A stretch of 64,000 nucleotides of DNA from assembly GCF_000519205.1 (NCBI RefSeq), contig NZ_JAFB01000023.1:124001-188000 (forward strand). Reading direction: 5' to 3'. How positions within the stretch are numbered: the stretch's first letter is position 1; each line of letters begins with the position of its first letter. Origin of the DNA: Amycolatopsis taiwanensis DSM 45107. Lineage in GTDB: Bacteria; Actinomycetota; Actinomycetes; Mycobacteriales; Pseudonocardiaceae. The position numbers were made by a program, and so were the translations under genes. This document shows, piece by piece, positions 25,334 through 34,538 of the stretch. A model generated the notes under the pieces. It was not told the DNA's origin. It ran no database searches and saw only the letters and a program-made list of their open reading frames with translations.

Positions 25334-26224
25334 TCAGTTCTCCCTGTTTTCCCGCGGTTCTTGGTGGACCGAGACACCCCCGACGATCAGCGCGATGCCA
25401 ATCAACTCCTGGATGGTGGGGACCTGGGTGAGCACCACGGTCCCGATCACCGTCGCGACCGCGGGCAGGATGCTCAGCATCAGCGCGAAGGTGTTCCGGC
25501 GTAACCGGGCCATGGCAAGTTGGTCGGTCACGTACGGGATGACCGACGAGCAGATGCCCACGCTTACCGCGGCCAGCAGCGCTGCCGGGCTGGTGAAGGC
25601 CGGGGCTGCGGCGCCGATGCAGAACGGTGTCGCGACCACTGCGGCGATCAGCATCGCGGCGCCGAGTTGGTCGATCCCGGAAAGCCCGGCGCCGGTGTTG
25701 GCGATCCGGTGGCTGAGAACCACGTAGAGCATGAACAGTGCGCAGTTGGCGAATGCGAAGACGAACCCGAACGGCTCACCGACGAACTGGATGTCGGTCA
25801 ACGCGACCACGCCACCCACGGCGAGGACGAGGGCGATCACGTTGCGGCCGTTCTGCAGACCGATCGCGGCGAGAACGATCGTGCCGAGGAACTCGATCGC
25901 CCCGACGGTTGCCAGCGGCAGCCGCGCGATGGCCAGGTAGAACGTCGTGTTCATGGCCGCGAGCACCACCCCGAGCCCGAGCAGCACCCGCCGCTGCTCC
26001 GGCTCGAGGCGCCGGACCTGCCGCCACGGCCTGCGCCACACCGCGAACACCACCGCGGCGCTGGCGATCCGCAGCCAGACCACGCCGAGCACGTCCACGC
26101 GGGCGAACAGCAACACGGCGAAGGCCGGTCCGAGGTAGTGGAAGATCGCGCTGATGCCGAAGTAGGCCGGTGCCGGCACCCTTGGCGTCGGTTGCCGTGG
26201 AGTGACCCCGGATGGTGTCGTCAT
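25334..26224 (-). CDS. EamA/DMT-superfamily exporter (RhtA-like)
   Basis: A 296-residue inner-membrane exporter with ten predicted helices in two EamA repeats. VVWLRIASAAVVFAVWRRPW and FYLAIARLPLATVGAIEFLG are the hallmark segments of the first repeat; DQLAMARLRRNTFALMLSIL and IGIALIVGGV those of the second, as in threonine/homoserine exporter RhtA. ATG 26224 is the start. It is divergent, 63 bp away, from an Lrp/AsnC regulator, the common arrangement for amino-acid exporters, which strengthens the amino-acid export prediction. Confidence 0.87.
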   Translation of the reverse strand: MTTPSGVTPRQPTPRVPAPAYFGISAIFHYLGPAFAVLLFARVDVLGVVWLRIASAAVVFAVWRRPWRQVRRLEPEQRRVLLGLGVVLAAMNTTFYLAIARLPLATVGAIEFLGTIVLAAIGLQNGRNVIALVLAVGGVVALTDIQFVGEPFGFVFAFANCALFMLYVVLSHRIANTGAGLSGIDQLGAAMLIAAVVATPFCIGAAAPAFTSPAALLAAVSVGICSSVIPYVTDQLAMARLRRNTFALMLSILPAVATVIGTVVLTQVPTIQELIGIALIVGGVSVHQEPRENREN

Positions 26225-26287
26225 GCGGAGTATCTTCCAAAGCAATGTCCGCAGCCAGAATGGCATTATCCAGGAAGCTGGCTTGAA

Positions 26288-26794
26288 TTGTCTGGAGAAT
26301 CAAGGCCAAATGGCCGAAATTCCTTCACCGAGCGATCGCGGCTGCTCGACGAGGTGAACGTACGGCTGCTCAACGAGCTGCACAGTGATCCGCGGCTGTC
26401 CATGTCCGAACTCGCCCGTCGCGTCGGCATGTCGGCGCCCGCGGTCACCGAGCGGGTGCAGCGCCTGGAACGGATCGGCGTGATCACCGGCTTCCGGATG
26501 GAGGTCGACCCGGCCGCCCTCGGCATGCCGGTGACCGCGCTGGTGCGCATCCGGCCCGGACCCGGCCAACTCCCCAAGATCGTGGCAGCGGCACGGGACA
26601 CGCCGCAGGTGGTCGAGTGCTTCCGGATCACCGGCGAGGATTGCTTCCTGCTCAAGGTGCACGGGCCGTCGATCAGCCAGCTCGAGGAGGTGCTCGACCG
26701 GTTTCTCATGTTCGGGCAGACGACCACCTCGATCGTCGTGTCCGAGCCGGTGCCGCGGCGGCCGCTGCCCGTTCCCATGCTGGACAAGCGATAG
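26288..26794 (+). CDS. Lrp/AsnC-family regulator
   Basis: A regulator of about 168 residues: HTH LSMSELARRVGMSAPAVTER, hinge RIGVITGFRMEVDPAALGMP, then the RAM/ligand domain GQLPKIVAAARDTPQVVECF, RITGEDCFLLKVHGPSISQL. The start is uncertain: no ATG is in frame near the homologous beginning (LLDEVNVRLL). TTG 26288 gives a 15-20 residue leader; GTG 26342 would cut into the first helix. It is divergent from the RhtA-like exporter and probably regulates it in response to an amino acid. Confidence 0.85.
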   Translation: MSGESRPNGRNSFTERSRLLDEVNVRLLNELHSDPRLSMSELARRVGMSAPAVTERVQRLERIGVITGFRMEVDPAALGMPVTALVRIRPGPGQLPKIVAAARDTPQVVECFRITGEDCFLLKVHGPSISQLEEVLDRFLMFGQTTTSIVVSEPVPRRPLPVPMLDKR

Positions 26795-26801
26795 CGCGCG
26801 C

Positions 26802-26957
26802 TCAGCCAAGCCATGCCCACGCAGCCCAGTCTCCGCCGTCTGGAGCGACCAGAACGGTGAACGCACCGGTGAACAAGTCGAATGTGGACACCTTTGTCCC
26901 GGCCCGGTCCAGCCAGACATGCGGTGCGCGCAGCCCCGGGCGCTTTCTGGGCTTGCG
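26802..26957 (-). pseudogene. C-terminal scrap of a class A flavin monooxygenase
   Basis: About 45 codons reading RPGLRAPHVWLDRAGTKVST, FDLFTGAFTVLVAPDGGDWA resemble the start of the thioredoxin-like C-terminal domain of PHBH-fold hydroxylases (G-x-R-A-P-H-x-W-L then S-T-x-D-L-F). The flavin domain is absent and the frame ends at 26802. It is the remains of yet another hydroxylase in the window. Confidence 0.6.
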
Positions 26958-27249
26958 GCGATCCAGCGCCTTCAGATAGTGCTTTCTCAACAAGGCAGGG
27001 CACCGGCTTGTGATCGCGAGATCTCGTTCATCCTGTCCGGTTCTTCAGCTACGTGATTACTCGAAGGCATCGGCTGTATAACTCTTCAAAATCCTCTTCA
27101 ATTGAACCGACCGCAACGACCTCGGCATTCGCGCGATCACCCGCTGTGGAACTTCGAAAACCAGGCGATCGCTAACACGAACTTCACGCAGGTGTCTGGT
27201 ATGCACAAAGGACAAAACGGGAAGACGCGGCCACGGTCGGAGGACACGG

Positions 27250-28188
27250 ATGAGGCGCGTTCTGGGTTTGGTTACGTCCCTGCTTGCGATCGGCTTGGTG
27301 CCGGCGGTCCCCGCGTCCGCGGCTCCTGCCCCCAATCAGATATTTCCAACAGACCTGCCGCTCCCGGCAGGCTTCCAGCCCGAGGGAATCGCGATCGGTG
27401 CCTGGCCGACGGCTTACCTGGGTTCCCGCGCGGACGGCCGGATCTTCCAGATCGATCTGCGCACCGGCATGGGTCACGTGTTGTCGGACGGCCCGGGCAC
27501 ACCCTCGCTCGGGATCAAGGTGGACACCGCCCATGGCCGGCTGTTCGTCGCGGGCGGCACCGGCGGCAATGCCCGGGTGATCGACATGCGAACCGGTGCG
27601 GTACTGGCCAGCTACCAGTTCCGCACCCAGGACACCTTTGTCAACGATGTGGTGTTGACCTCGCAAGCGGTGTGGTTCACCGATTCCGCGCAAGCGGTGC
27701 TGTACAAGCTCCCGCTCGGTCTGCACGGCGAACTGCCCGCGCCGAATCAGGTGGTGCACCTCCCGCTGAGCGGCGATCTGCAGGTGGTGCCCGGTGCCAC
27801 CAACCTCAACGGGATCGTAACCACGCCGGACGGCAGCGCGTTGCTGGCCGGGCAGTCCAACACCGGAAAACTGTTCCGCATCGATCCCGCGACCGGCGTC
27901 GCCACGGAGGTCGACCTTGCCGGCGAGTCGTTGCCGAACAACGATGGTCAGCTACGCGAGGGCACGCTTTTGTACGTCGTGCAGAACCGGTCGAACCAAG
28001 TCGCCAAGCTCCAACTCACCCGGGACGGCAGCAAGGCGCGAGTGCTGGAGCGGCGCACCGATTCCGGCTTCGACGTACCGGCCACGGTCGCCGAGTTCGG
28101 CACTCGCTTCTATCTGACCAACGCGCGGTTCACCACTCCACCGACGCCGACCACGCCGTACAACGCGGTAGCCATCGACAGGTTCTGA
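27250..28188 (+). CDS. Secreted SMP-30/NHL-like beta-propeller protein
   Basis: A 312-residue exported protein. RRVLGLVTSLLAIGLVPAVP is a signal peptide with an A-S-A-A cleavage region near residue 24. The mature part repeats propeller blades: YLGSRADGRIFQIDLRTG, LFVAGGTGGNARVIDMRTG, VWFTDSAQAVLYKLPLG, LLAGQSNTGKLFRIDPATG. This fits the SMP-30/gluconolactonase or vgb-like six-bladed propeller class of actinobacteria, often mislabelled as superoxide dismutase. Catalytic residues are not obvious. Reading frame begins at ATG 27250 with GGAGG ten bases before it. Confidence 0.82.
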   Translation: MRRVLGLVTSLLAIGLVPAVPASAAPAPNQIFPTDLPLPAGFQPEGIAIGAWPTAYLGSRADGRIFQIDLRTGMGHVLSDGPGTPSLGIKVDTAHGRLFVAGGTGGNARVIDMRTGAVLASYQFRTQDTFVNDVVLTSQAVWFTDSAQAVLYKLPLGLHGELPAPNQVVHLPLSGDLQVVPGATNLNGIVTTPDGSALLAGQSNTGKLFRIDPATGVATEVDLAGESLPNNDGQLREGTLLYVVQNRSNQVAKLQLTRDGSKARVLERRTDSGFDVPATVAEFGTRFYLTNARFTTPPTPTTPYNAVAIDRF

Positions 28189-28457
28189 GAACGCGGGACC
28201 CTGGAATTAGTCACCAGATGACCGCGGCGCGAAGCTCGACGTTCGATCGGCCCCGGATCATCCGAGACTGAGCCGCACTAGGCGCCACGAACTCCACGCT
28301 GCTGCCATGATTTCGGCGCGCCCAGCACTTTGCTGGGAATTGCCAAGTCTTCCACTGGCCCCGTGCAAACCACGGACGGAAGTGGTCTTGCCGAGGCTGA
28401 GGCCCGATTCAGGCGTTATATGTGGAACGTGCTACCTGAGTGGTTCGTTGGCCGGGT

Positions 28458-29000
28458 ATGCGGCGGGTGACGATCGAGCCGAGGGCACTGGTGGTTGTCG
28501 CAGGACTGCCCGGTTCGGGCAAGAGCACGCTGCTGCGGTGCACCGAGGCGGACGTGCCGTTCACGGTGGTGGATTCGGACCAGATGCGAGACCGGATCCG
28601 TGCGCTGATGCCGCAGGGCACGCCGTACTCGCGCTACCGACCGCTGGTGCACATCCTGCACCGGCTGTGCGCGACTTGGCGCGTGCTGCGCGAGCCGGGC
28701 CCGGTGGTGGTGCACGACCCGGCGACCGGCGCCGCGACCCGGACGTGGCTTCGGGTGGTGGGCCAGATCGCTGGACGGGCGCGGCATTTCGTGTGGGTGG
28801 AGTGCTCACCTACGGAGGCCATGGCCGGTCAGCGCGCCCGTGGACGGGTACTGCGGCGGGGTTCGTTCATCCGCCACGTTCGGCGGCTGCCACGGGCGCG
28901 CGCCGTCGTGCGCGTGGGCCCGCGCGGCTGGCATACCACCACCATCATCGACCGCGCCGCCGCCACACACGGCCTGCGCCTGCGGGTTGATGAAACGTGA
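28458..29000 (+). CDS. P-loop kinase-like ATPase (zeta-toxin/polynucleotide-kinase type fold)
   Basis: A 180-residue AAA_33-type protein. Walker A is VVAGLPGSGKSTLLRC near residues 13-28; VVDSDQMRDRIRALMP and VVVHDPATGAATRTWLR hold the acceptor-site Asp and a second strand, and GRARHFVWVECSPTEAMAGQ plus RGRVLRRGSF contribute lid arginines. Such proteins phosphorylate small molecules or nucleic-acid ends; substrate unknown. ATG 28458 is used. It is a single gene between two regions of about 270-290 bp with no recognisable coding. Confidence 0.78.
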   Translation: MRRVTIEPRALVVVAGLPGSGKSTLLRCTEADVPFTVVDSDQMRDRIRALMPQGTPYSRYRPLVHILHRLCATWRVLREPGPVVVHDPATGAATRTWLRVVGQIAGRARHFVWVECSPTEAMAGQRARGRVLRRGSFIRHVRRLPRARAVVRVGPRGWHTTTIIDRAAATHGLRLRVDET

Positions 29001-29292
29001 TCGCCGGAGCCAGGCTGCGGTAAGTCGTCGTGGTGGTGCCAGGGCTCCGAGTGGGCGTGGTTCCTACCCGGCCCCGGCGTGCCTTTCGCGCTTGCTGCCG
29101 ATCCCGGCGACGTGGCCATGGCCCCGGTCGCATCGAGATGCCGCCGGGGAAACGACCACCCGAACGGCCCTGCTGGGCGAGGTCCAAGGTGTTGTGGTTG
29201 CTGGTCAAACGGGCGGTGAGTTCGCCGGCGTCGGATGTCGAAGTTCCGCAACATCTGCGGCGAGGGAAAAGGGGACGGGATACAACTGGGAT

Positions 29293-29769
29293 TCACCGGC
29301 CGGACAGGGCGAGCCGCAGGATGATTTCACCGTCGTCGATCTCGCCGGTCGGCTCGAAACCGAACCGCTGGTAGAACGGCCAAGGCTCGCCCTCTCCGGG
29401 CTCGTAACTGGTGAACAGTTCGGTACCACCCTCCGCCCGGATGCGGTCGATGATCTGCGTCAGCACTGCTCGCCCGATCCCGCGCCGCTGGTAGCGTCTG
29501 TCGATCAGAAACCGCCACAGGAAGTACCGCCCGATGGCGCCGGGTGTACCGGGCGGCACGTTCCAGCGGAGCATCACGAAACCGACCGGCTCGTCGCCGG
29601 AATACACGGCCCGATACCAGGGATTGGATTCAGGCTCCTCGGCCGCGTCGTCGAGCGAGGTGGCCACCGAGGCGACGAAGTCATCCTGCCCTGCTTCGAC
29701 ACGCAGCGCACAGACCGCGTCCCGATTCTCGTCGGTGATCTCCCGTAAATGCACGTCTGGCGACGTCAC
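29293..29769 (-). CDS. GNAT-family N-acetyltransferase
   Basis: A 158-residue acetyl-CoA-dependent transferase. LIDRRYQRRGIGRAVLTQII is motif A with R-x-x-G-I-G-R for acetyl-CoA phosphate binding; FTSYEPGEGEPWPFYQRFGF and EPTGEIDDGEIILRL form motif B, typical of the diamine/polyamine-acetyltransferase-like subgroup. The substrate is unknown. The ATG at 29769 is the first start after the stop. About 500 bp without a recognisable gene separate it from the propeller gene. Confidence 0.87.
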   Translation of the reverse strand: MTSPDVHLREITDENRDAVCALRVEAGQDDFVASVATSLDDAAEEPESNPWYRAVYSGDEPVGFVMLRWNVPPGTPGAIGRYFLWRFLIDRRYQRRGIGRAVLTQIIDRIRAEGGTELFTSYEPGEGEPWPFYQRFGFEPTGEIDDGEIILRLALSGR

Positions 29770-30272
29770 GACGCACCTCCCTTAGGGTCGGCGGTCGGCC
29801 TCCGGCCGGGAAGTCCCGGTCAGACACCATTGTCAAGCGTCAAGGCGCCCACGGCGACCCGGACTGGGGCAAACGCGGCGGCGGTGTGCTCGACGTTGGT
29901 GGGTTCTTCAACCGTGCGTCTGCGGAACAGGCATGCCCGCTTGCTCGACGGCCCGCCCGACACACTCGGATTCGGTGCCGTAGCCCGCGACGTTCGGGCA
30001 CGTCAGTGCAGGTGCGTGCTCATACCCACCAGTCGTGGGCGTCGACGGCTTCGTCCCACAGCCGTCGCGGCCCGAGCTGGCGAACGGTGAACGACGCAGG
30101 GCCGGTCACGTCCGCATGAACGCCAGATCGCCGGAGAACCGCCCGGACTCGATGCCGCCGTGGACGAGGTCCAGGGTGAGTTTCTCCGGGCATGAACGGC
30201 AGGGTGGCCACGCCGCGCACCGTGACGTTGGGCCGCCGTACGACCTCGCGCGCGATGGCAAGCATGGTCCTG
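29770..30272. other. Intergenic region without supported gene
   Basis: On the minus strand a frame contains REVVRRPNVTVRGVATLPFM and, shifted, VTGPASFTVRQLGPRRLWDE with EAVDAHDWW; this may be the residue of a gene, but I cannot assign a family and no start, RBS or continuous frame is convincing. Confidence 0.4.
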
Positions 30273-31739
30273 CTAACTGCAGTCGAGGATACGGCCGTCG
30301 GTCGTGCCGATGAGCAGCCGGCCGGGTTGGGGCGACGCCAGCGACAGCCCGGTAGTCGGCTGACCATGGACGCTGAGCTCCTGCCGCCATCGCAATTCCC
30401 CGGTGTCGACATTCACGCCGAGGAGTGCGCCGGAGTTCAACGCGACGTACAGCATCGAGCCATCGACTTCGAGGGCGGTCACGCGGCGATCGACTTCGAG
30501 CCGCCAGACAATCTCGCCGTCCGGCAGCCGACGGCGCATGACGGTGGAGTCAAGGCAGCAGCACACCAACGAGTTGCCGACCTCGACGGCGGGGCCAGCC
30601 TCGGCGCCGTCGAACAGTCGCCGCACAGCGAGATCGTCGCCAACCACGACGACCTCGCCAGGTTCCCTCAGGAAGTACAGAGCGGAGGCGTGCCGCACCG
30701 GGAAGGAGTACGAGGCTAACTGAAAGCCGCCCAGTGCCACCTGGCCGATCTCGGTGCCGTCGGCGCGGAAGACCGTGGTCGGTTGAGCCTCCCATGCGAC
30801 CGGTCGTAGCGCGAACACGCCATCCGCCCGTGCGGTGACCACGCCGACAGGGTTGAACCTGTCCATCAGTTCGCCATCACGTAGGGAATGACGGGCGATG
30901 TCGATGGTCAGTTCGGGTGTCTGAATGGCGACCAGTGCCGACTCCCGGTCGGCGGCCACGACGAGCTGGCGGCCACTCTCCTCGACGACGGACCAGGCCA
31001 GTTCCCCGGTGGGCAGCCAGCATTCCAGCCCAGCACCATCCATTGTGGCCAGGATGCGGCCGTCGTGGAGGTGCTCGACGGCCCAGACCGGGCCGCGATG
31101 GGACCACTGGGTGGAAAGGGCTTCGACGGCGGCCCGGGCCTGCTCGGAGGTGACGATATCGCTGTCCCGCAGCGGGCCGTCCAGTTCGTGGTCGGCAATC
31201 TCGTTGTCCTGCACGGCGAGCCAGTCGTCGCGGACGACCATCGCGTCGTAGCCGATCCGCATGGCGTCGTTGCCGTACTCCCAATCGTCGGGTGGGGCCA
31301 GGGCCAGGTCGAGCACCCTGCCGTGGCGCCAGGTCCGCCACCTGACGCGCCGGACCTCGCGGCTGTCGGCCAGCGGTGAGACCAGTTCGCCGGTGTCGAG
31401 GTGCAGGAGCAGCACTTCGCCGTAGAAGTGCCAACCGCCGTCGTAGCCGCCGGTGCCGATGGCGAGCAGCGGCTGCCGAGGGTGGAAGTCGAGCGAGCGG
31501 ATGGGCCACTCGGTGTGGAGCAGCATGCGGCAGCGCAGGGAGGGGCGGTCGTAGATGCCAAGCACGTGGGGCGCCCAGCCCTCATGGGCGGTGTGTGCGC
31601 CCACCCAGGTCAGCGAGCCGAGATGCCCGCCGATGGCGATCAGCCCGCGGTTCTCGTCGACCGCGACGGCTCGAGGTTCGCCGACCTCCGCGAACGGGCG
31701 ATCGCCCAGCACGCGCTGCACGGCAAGGGGCTGCGGCAC
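30273..31739 (-). CDS. PQQ/WD-like beta-propeller protein
   Basis: A 488-residue cytoplasmic protein made of repeated beta blades: LIAIGGHLGSLTWVGAHT, IRSLDFHPRQPLLAIGTGGY, LHDGRILATMDGAGLECWLP, SLVCCCLDSTVMRRRLPDGE, MLYVALNSGALLGVNVDTGE, LLIGTTDGRILDCS. No signal peptide or enzyme motif is seen. The last blades (TGELRWRQELSVHGQPTTG) follow the PQQ-propeller style. It may be a scaffold or protein-interaction platform; function unknown. A single gene with about 350 bp of unassigned sequence upstream. Confidence 0.75.
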   Translation of the reverse strand: MPQPLAVQRVLGDRPFAEVGEPRAVAVDENRGLIAIGGHLGSLTWVGAHTAHEGWAPHVLGIYDRPSLRCRMLLHTEWPIRSLDFHPRQPLLAIGTGGYDGGWHFYGEVLLLHLDTGELVSPLADSREVRRVRWRTWRHGRVLDLALAPPDDWEYGNDAMRIGYDAMVVRDDWLAVQDNEIADHELDGPLRDSDIVTSEQARAAVEALSTQWSHRGPVWAVEHLHDGRILATMDGAGLECWLPTGELAWSVVEESGRQLVVAADRESALVAIQTPELTIDIARHSLRDGELMDRFNPVGVVTARADGVFALRPVAWEAQPTTVFRADGTEIGQVALGGFQLASYSFPVRHASALYFLREPGEVVVVGDDLAVRRLFDGAEAGPAVEVGNSLVCCCLDSTVMRRRLPDGEIVWRLEVDRRVTALEVDGSMLYVALNSGALLGVNVDTGELRWRQELSVHGQPTTGLSLASPQPGRLLIGTTDGRILDCS

Positions 31740-32094
31740 ATGATCAGGTTACGCGGGCGCCCCGAATCCGTCGTTCCAGGGAAGGATGCCGCTGGATCGA
31801 GACCGACCTTCACCGGCTGCGCCGCACCCCCACGCTACGAAACTCATGAACGCTGGGGCTTCCATCGAGAGCGTCCGCCGCAGGCGCCTCGACCGATACC
31901 ACCTAGCTGAATGCACTGCTAGACAGCAAGATCGCCAAACGCTGAGATCCGCGCCGCCCAACGGTGTCGCAAGCGAGCGGCAGCCTGATCACCGCAAGGC
32001 GCGGGCGCCTGCCTCATCGCGCCCGGGCGACCGGAAGGCAGCGTAACGGCACAGTGACCAGTGAATGCGCAGTGTCGCCTCGACGCTGAAAGTA
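31740..32094. other. Intergenic region upstream of the coiled-coil locus
   Basis: No convincing coding frame on either strand. GC content drops strongly toward its right end, where the AT-rich inverted repeat begins at 32095. No RNA gene or transposon end was recognised. Confidence 0.5.
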
Positions 32095-32118
32095 TATGAA
32101 TAATCCTCCTTATTCATA
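32095..32118. repeat. AT-rich perfect inverted repeat
   Basis: TATGAATAA (32095-32103), spacer TCCTCC, TTATTCATA (32110-32118). Such an AT-rich 9+9 palindrome is very unusual in this GC-rich background. It lies 95 bp upstream of the coiled-coil gene's promoter and may be a regulator or partition-type binding site. Confidence 0.65.
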
Positions 32119-32177
32119 ATTTCCTGGACGACCTCAGGCTCGCGAGGGGATCTAGTTATGAAACCAATACTCGGCCT

Positions 32178-32215
32178 TTTAGTTAGCTAACTTGATCCGA
32201 TATGGTGCTGATGTG
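32178..32215 (+). promoter_or_regulatory. Promoter with 12-bp palindrome, leaderless start
   Basis: AGTTAGCTAACT (32181-32192) is a perfect palindrome between a weak -35 (around 32178) and a -10 TATGGT (32201-32206). The predicted start falls on the GTG at 32213. The palindrome position suits a repressor, possibly the coiled-coil protein itself. Confidence 0.5.
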
Positions 32216-33385
32216 ACGGATGAGGTGACTGAGGTCTTCGACGAGCCGGTCAACGAGGAGCGGGCAGTGCCGCCGCCATGGCGGAGCGGCCGTGATGAGC
32301 GGCGCGAGGCGACGTTGCGGGCTTTTTCCGCAGGAGTTGACGCCTACTGCGCCTACTGCGGCCATCGGCTTCCGCCCATCCCGGCTCGGGGTGGGCGGCC
32401 CAGCCCGTACTGCGCGGCCGACCCCGAGCGTTACGGCCGCTGGGGCGCCAAGGTCATCACGTGCGCGATGCTCGACGAATGCCGCGAGATCTGGGTGCGT
32501 ACCTACGGTCAGAACCAGCCGATGACCCAGTTCGACGTGCGTGTGCTGGACGAGCGGGCGGCCGGGTTGCTGGCCGCGCTGGACCCGGTCCGCGAAGAAA
32601 TCGGCGCGCTGCGCACTCGTCTCTCCGAGGAGACCGCGGCGGCACTGGAGGCCAAGGCCGCCGCGGAACAGGCTCGGGCCACGGCCGAGGAGCAGGCGCG
32701 CGAAGCGGAGGCTGAGCGAGATCGCGCGCTGGCCGACGCCGAGCAGGCTCGGCAGCAGGCGGAGCGGGACCTGGCCGAGCGCCGTGCCGCCCAAGCGGAA
32801 GCGACTCAGGCCGGGAAGGACCGCGACGAGGCTGTTGCCCGGCAAAAGGCGGCCGAGGGCGAGAAGGACCGGGCCGTGGCCGACCGGGAGCGGGCGCTCG
32901 ATCAGGTCACTGCCGCGCAGGAACGGGTCGCTGAGCTGCAGGCGGTGTTGGTCAGTGAGCGGGCCACGGCGGTGGAACGCCTGGATCAACTGCGCCGCGA
33001 GGAAGATCAGGCGCGTCAGGACCTTCGGGCGACTCTGACCCAGGAGTACGAAGGGCGGCTGCGTGCTCGCGCGGACGAGTTCGACGCGCAGACCCGGGCG
33101 CTACGCGCCGCCGCCGATGAGCGCGTCGCCGAACTGGGCAGCCAGCTCACCCAGGCCACCCACACCTACGCCGAGACCCTTGGCCCGCTGCACGAACAGC
33201 TCAGCCGGCTCCGCCAAGAGCTGGCCGAGAAGACCGCTGATGCCATGGTGTTACGGCGACAGCTGGACGGTTTACGTGCCGAGCTGAGCCAGGTGCTCGA
33301 TCAAGCCGCGGAGGGTGAACCGCTCCGCGACCTGATCGCAGCCGCCCTCGCGAAGCCTGAGACCACGGCGAACGAACCGGGTTGA
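32213..33385 (+). CDS. Zinc-ribbon/long coiled-coil protein (KfrA- or TnpT-like architecture)
   Basis: A 390-residue protein of unknown function. Residues about 38-95 contain CAYCGHRLPPIPARGG, PYCAADPERYGRWGAKVITC and MLDECREIW, a Cys-rich possible zinc site or DNA-binding domain. From about residue 120 to 375 it is an almost uninterrupted Ala/Glu/Arg/Gln-rich coiled coil (for example AEEQAREAEAERDRALADAE). This head-plus-rod design recalls KfrA partition proteins and the coiled-coil TnpT accessory proteins of some Tn3 elements, but I see no sequence proof. A decayed serine resolvase with a res-like array follows on the other strand. GTG 32213 gives a leaderless mRNA; TTG 32192 is the alternative. 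Confidence 0.72.
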   Translation: MTDEVTEVFDEPVNEERAVPPPWRSGRDERREATLRAFSAGVDAYCAYCGHRLPPIPARGGRPSPYCAADPERYGRWGAKVITCAMLDECREIWVRTYGQNQPMTQFDVRVLDERAAGLLAALDPVREEIGALRTRLSEETAAALEAKAAAEQARATAEEQAREAEAERDRALADAEQARQQAERDLAERRAAQAEATQAGKDRDEAVARQKAAEGEKDRAVADRERALDQVTAAQERVAELQAVLVSERATAVERLDQLRREEDQARQDLRATLTQEYEGRLRARADEFDAQTRALRAAADERVAELGSQLTQATHTYAETLGPLHEQLSRLRQELAEKTADAMVLRRQLDGLRAELSQVLDQAAEGEPLRDLIAAALAKPETTANEPG

Positions 33386-33514
33386 AAGCCGCATCACGAG
33401 TAATCGGGCTCCATGTCTCCAGGATCGCGCCCTGGCTCCGTGCGGGCCGAAGGGCCCGATTTCTGCGGGCCGCGAGCCGAGTTGCGGGGCGCCGCCCTTT
33501 CTTCGGTGCGGGAC

Positions 33515-33530
33515 GGCCTGTCGTTAAGGA
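33515..33530. repeat. Copy of the GGCCTGTCGTTAAGGA repeat
   Basis: GGCCTGTCGTTAAGGA, repeated at 34645-34661 with one extra A (GGCCTGTCGTTAAAGGA). The two direct copies bracket the decayed serine recombinase and could be recombination half-sites. Confidence 0.45.
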
Positions 33531-33552
33531 CGGTGTCACCAGCCGCCACGTC

Positions 33553-34502
33553 CTATGAAGTAGCTGGTCGGGTCGGCGCAGCGGCGACGGCGCCGGATTC
33601 CAGCCGGGTCGTGTAGATCCGGTAGGCCTTGCGCTCGGCCGGTGATGCCCCTCTGGTGTTCAGCTCCGCGGCGGCGGTGAGCAGCGCTTGGTGCACGTGG
33701 GGCCATGCGGTGACGTGCAGGCTGTAGCCCTGGCCGCGGCGGATCTCGCGGCCGCGCCGTAGGGCGTGGCGTTCGGCTTCGCCCAGGTTTTCGTACGCGG
33801 TGAGGCGGCGGACGATCGTGCCCGGGATCTCGATCCGTACCGGCTGCGGCTCGTCGACGGCTGCGACGATGGCTGGCTGTTCGCGGTGGCCGGGCATCAG
33901 GTCGGCCACCGCGGTGCGAATCGCGACCCGGCTGACGTCGTGTTCGCGGGCGAGCGCGGCGATGCTCGCACCGTCGCGGTAGGCCTGCCGGACCTCCTTG
34001 ACGGCGCCGAGCTGCTCCAACCGCGGCCGACGTCCGGATTTCGCGCCAGCGGCGCGAGCGGCGGCGAGGCCGTCGCGGGTGAGTTCGTTTTGCAGGTCGC
34101 GTTGGAACTGCCCGACCGAGACAAGGACGTTGACCAGCATGGTGGTGGTCGCGTCGCCGGCGGCGAGGTCGACGATGCCCGACAGCGGACCGGACAGCAC
34201 CCGCAGCCGCACCTGGTGGGCGCGGCACCACTCACGGACGGCGAGGATGTCGGCCAGGTCGCGGCAGAGCCGGTACAGCTCCGAGACGGTCAGCCGATCC
34301 CCGGGCGCGCGTACCCGGCCAGCTCGCGCACCCCGGCGCGCTCAAGCGCGGGGATCTTCGTCGGGTCGCCGGGTCGGTGAACAGCCGCACCCCGTCGGCG
34401 GCGTCGGTCAGCCCGGCCTCGGCGAGCAGGTGGGTCTGGCGCGCGGTGCTCTGCTCGTCTGTGGACACCCTTGTGTAGACCAGCTCCGACACGACCACCC
34501 TG
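33553..34502 (-). pseudogene. Frameshifted serine recombinase (resolvase/invertase family)
   Basis: The N-terminus SELVYTRVSTDEQSTARQTH (catalytic Ser in R-V-S-T) and LLAEAGLTDAADGVRLFTDP is in one frame; KIPALERAGVRELAGYARPG in a second; VRLRVLSGPLSGIVDLAAGD, LVNVLVSVGQFQRDLQNELT, AGAKSGRRPRLEQLGAVKEV and the HTH DGASIAALAREHDVSRVAIR in a third. At least two frameshifts (near 34370 and 34300) inactivate it. An extra C-terminal region of about 90 residues (from VRIEIPGTIVRRLTAYENLG) extends beyond the usual resolvase length. The start would be one of the GTG codons near 34490-34502. Confidence 0.82.
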
Positions 34503-34538
34503 CCTTTCCGGCCCCGGGCGCGGCCGCAAACGACCCTA

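Noticed and set aside
32095-32118. The AT-rich inverted repeat as a rho-independent terminator
   Set aside because: The stem is AT-only apart from one G/C pair, there is no T-run and no convincing gene ends just before it; a binding site is likelier.
32183-32989. Minus-strand 268-codon frame over the coiled-coil gene
   Set aside because: It is the leucine-rich mirror of an Ala/Glu/Arg coiled coil; a promoter and Cys-rich head support the plus strand.
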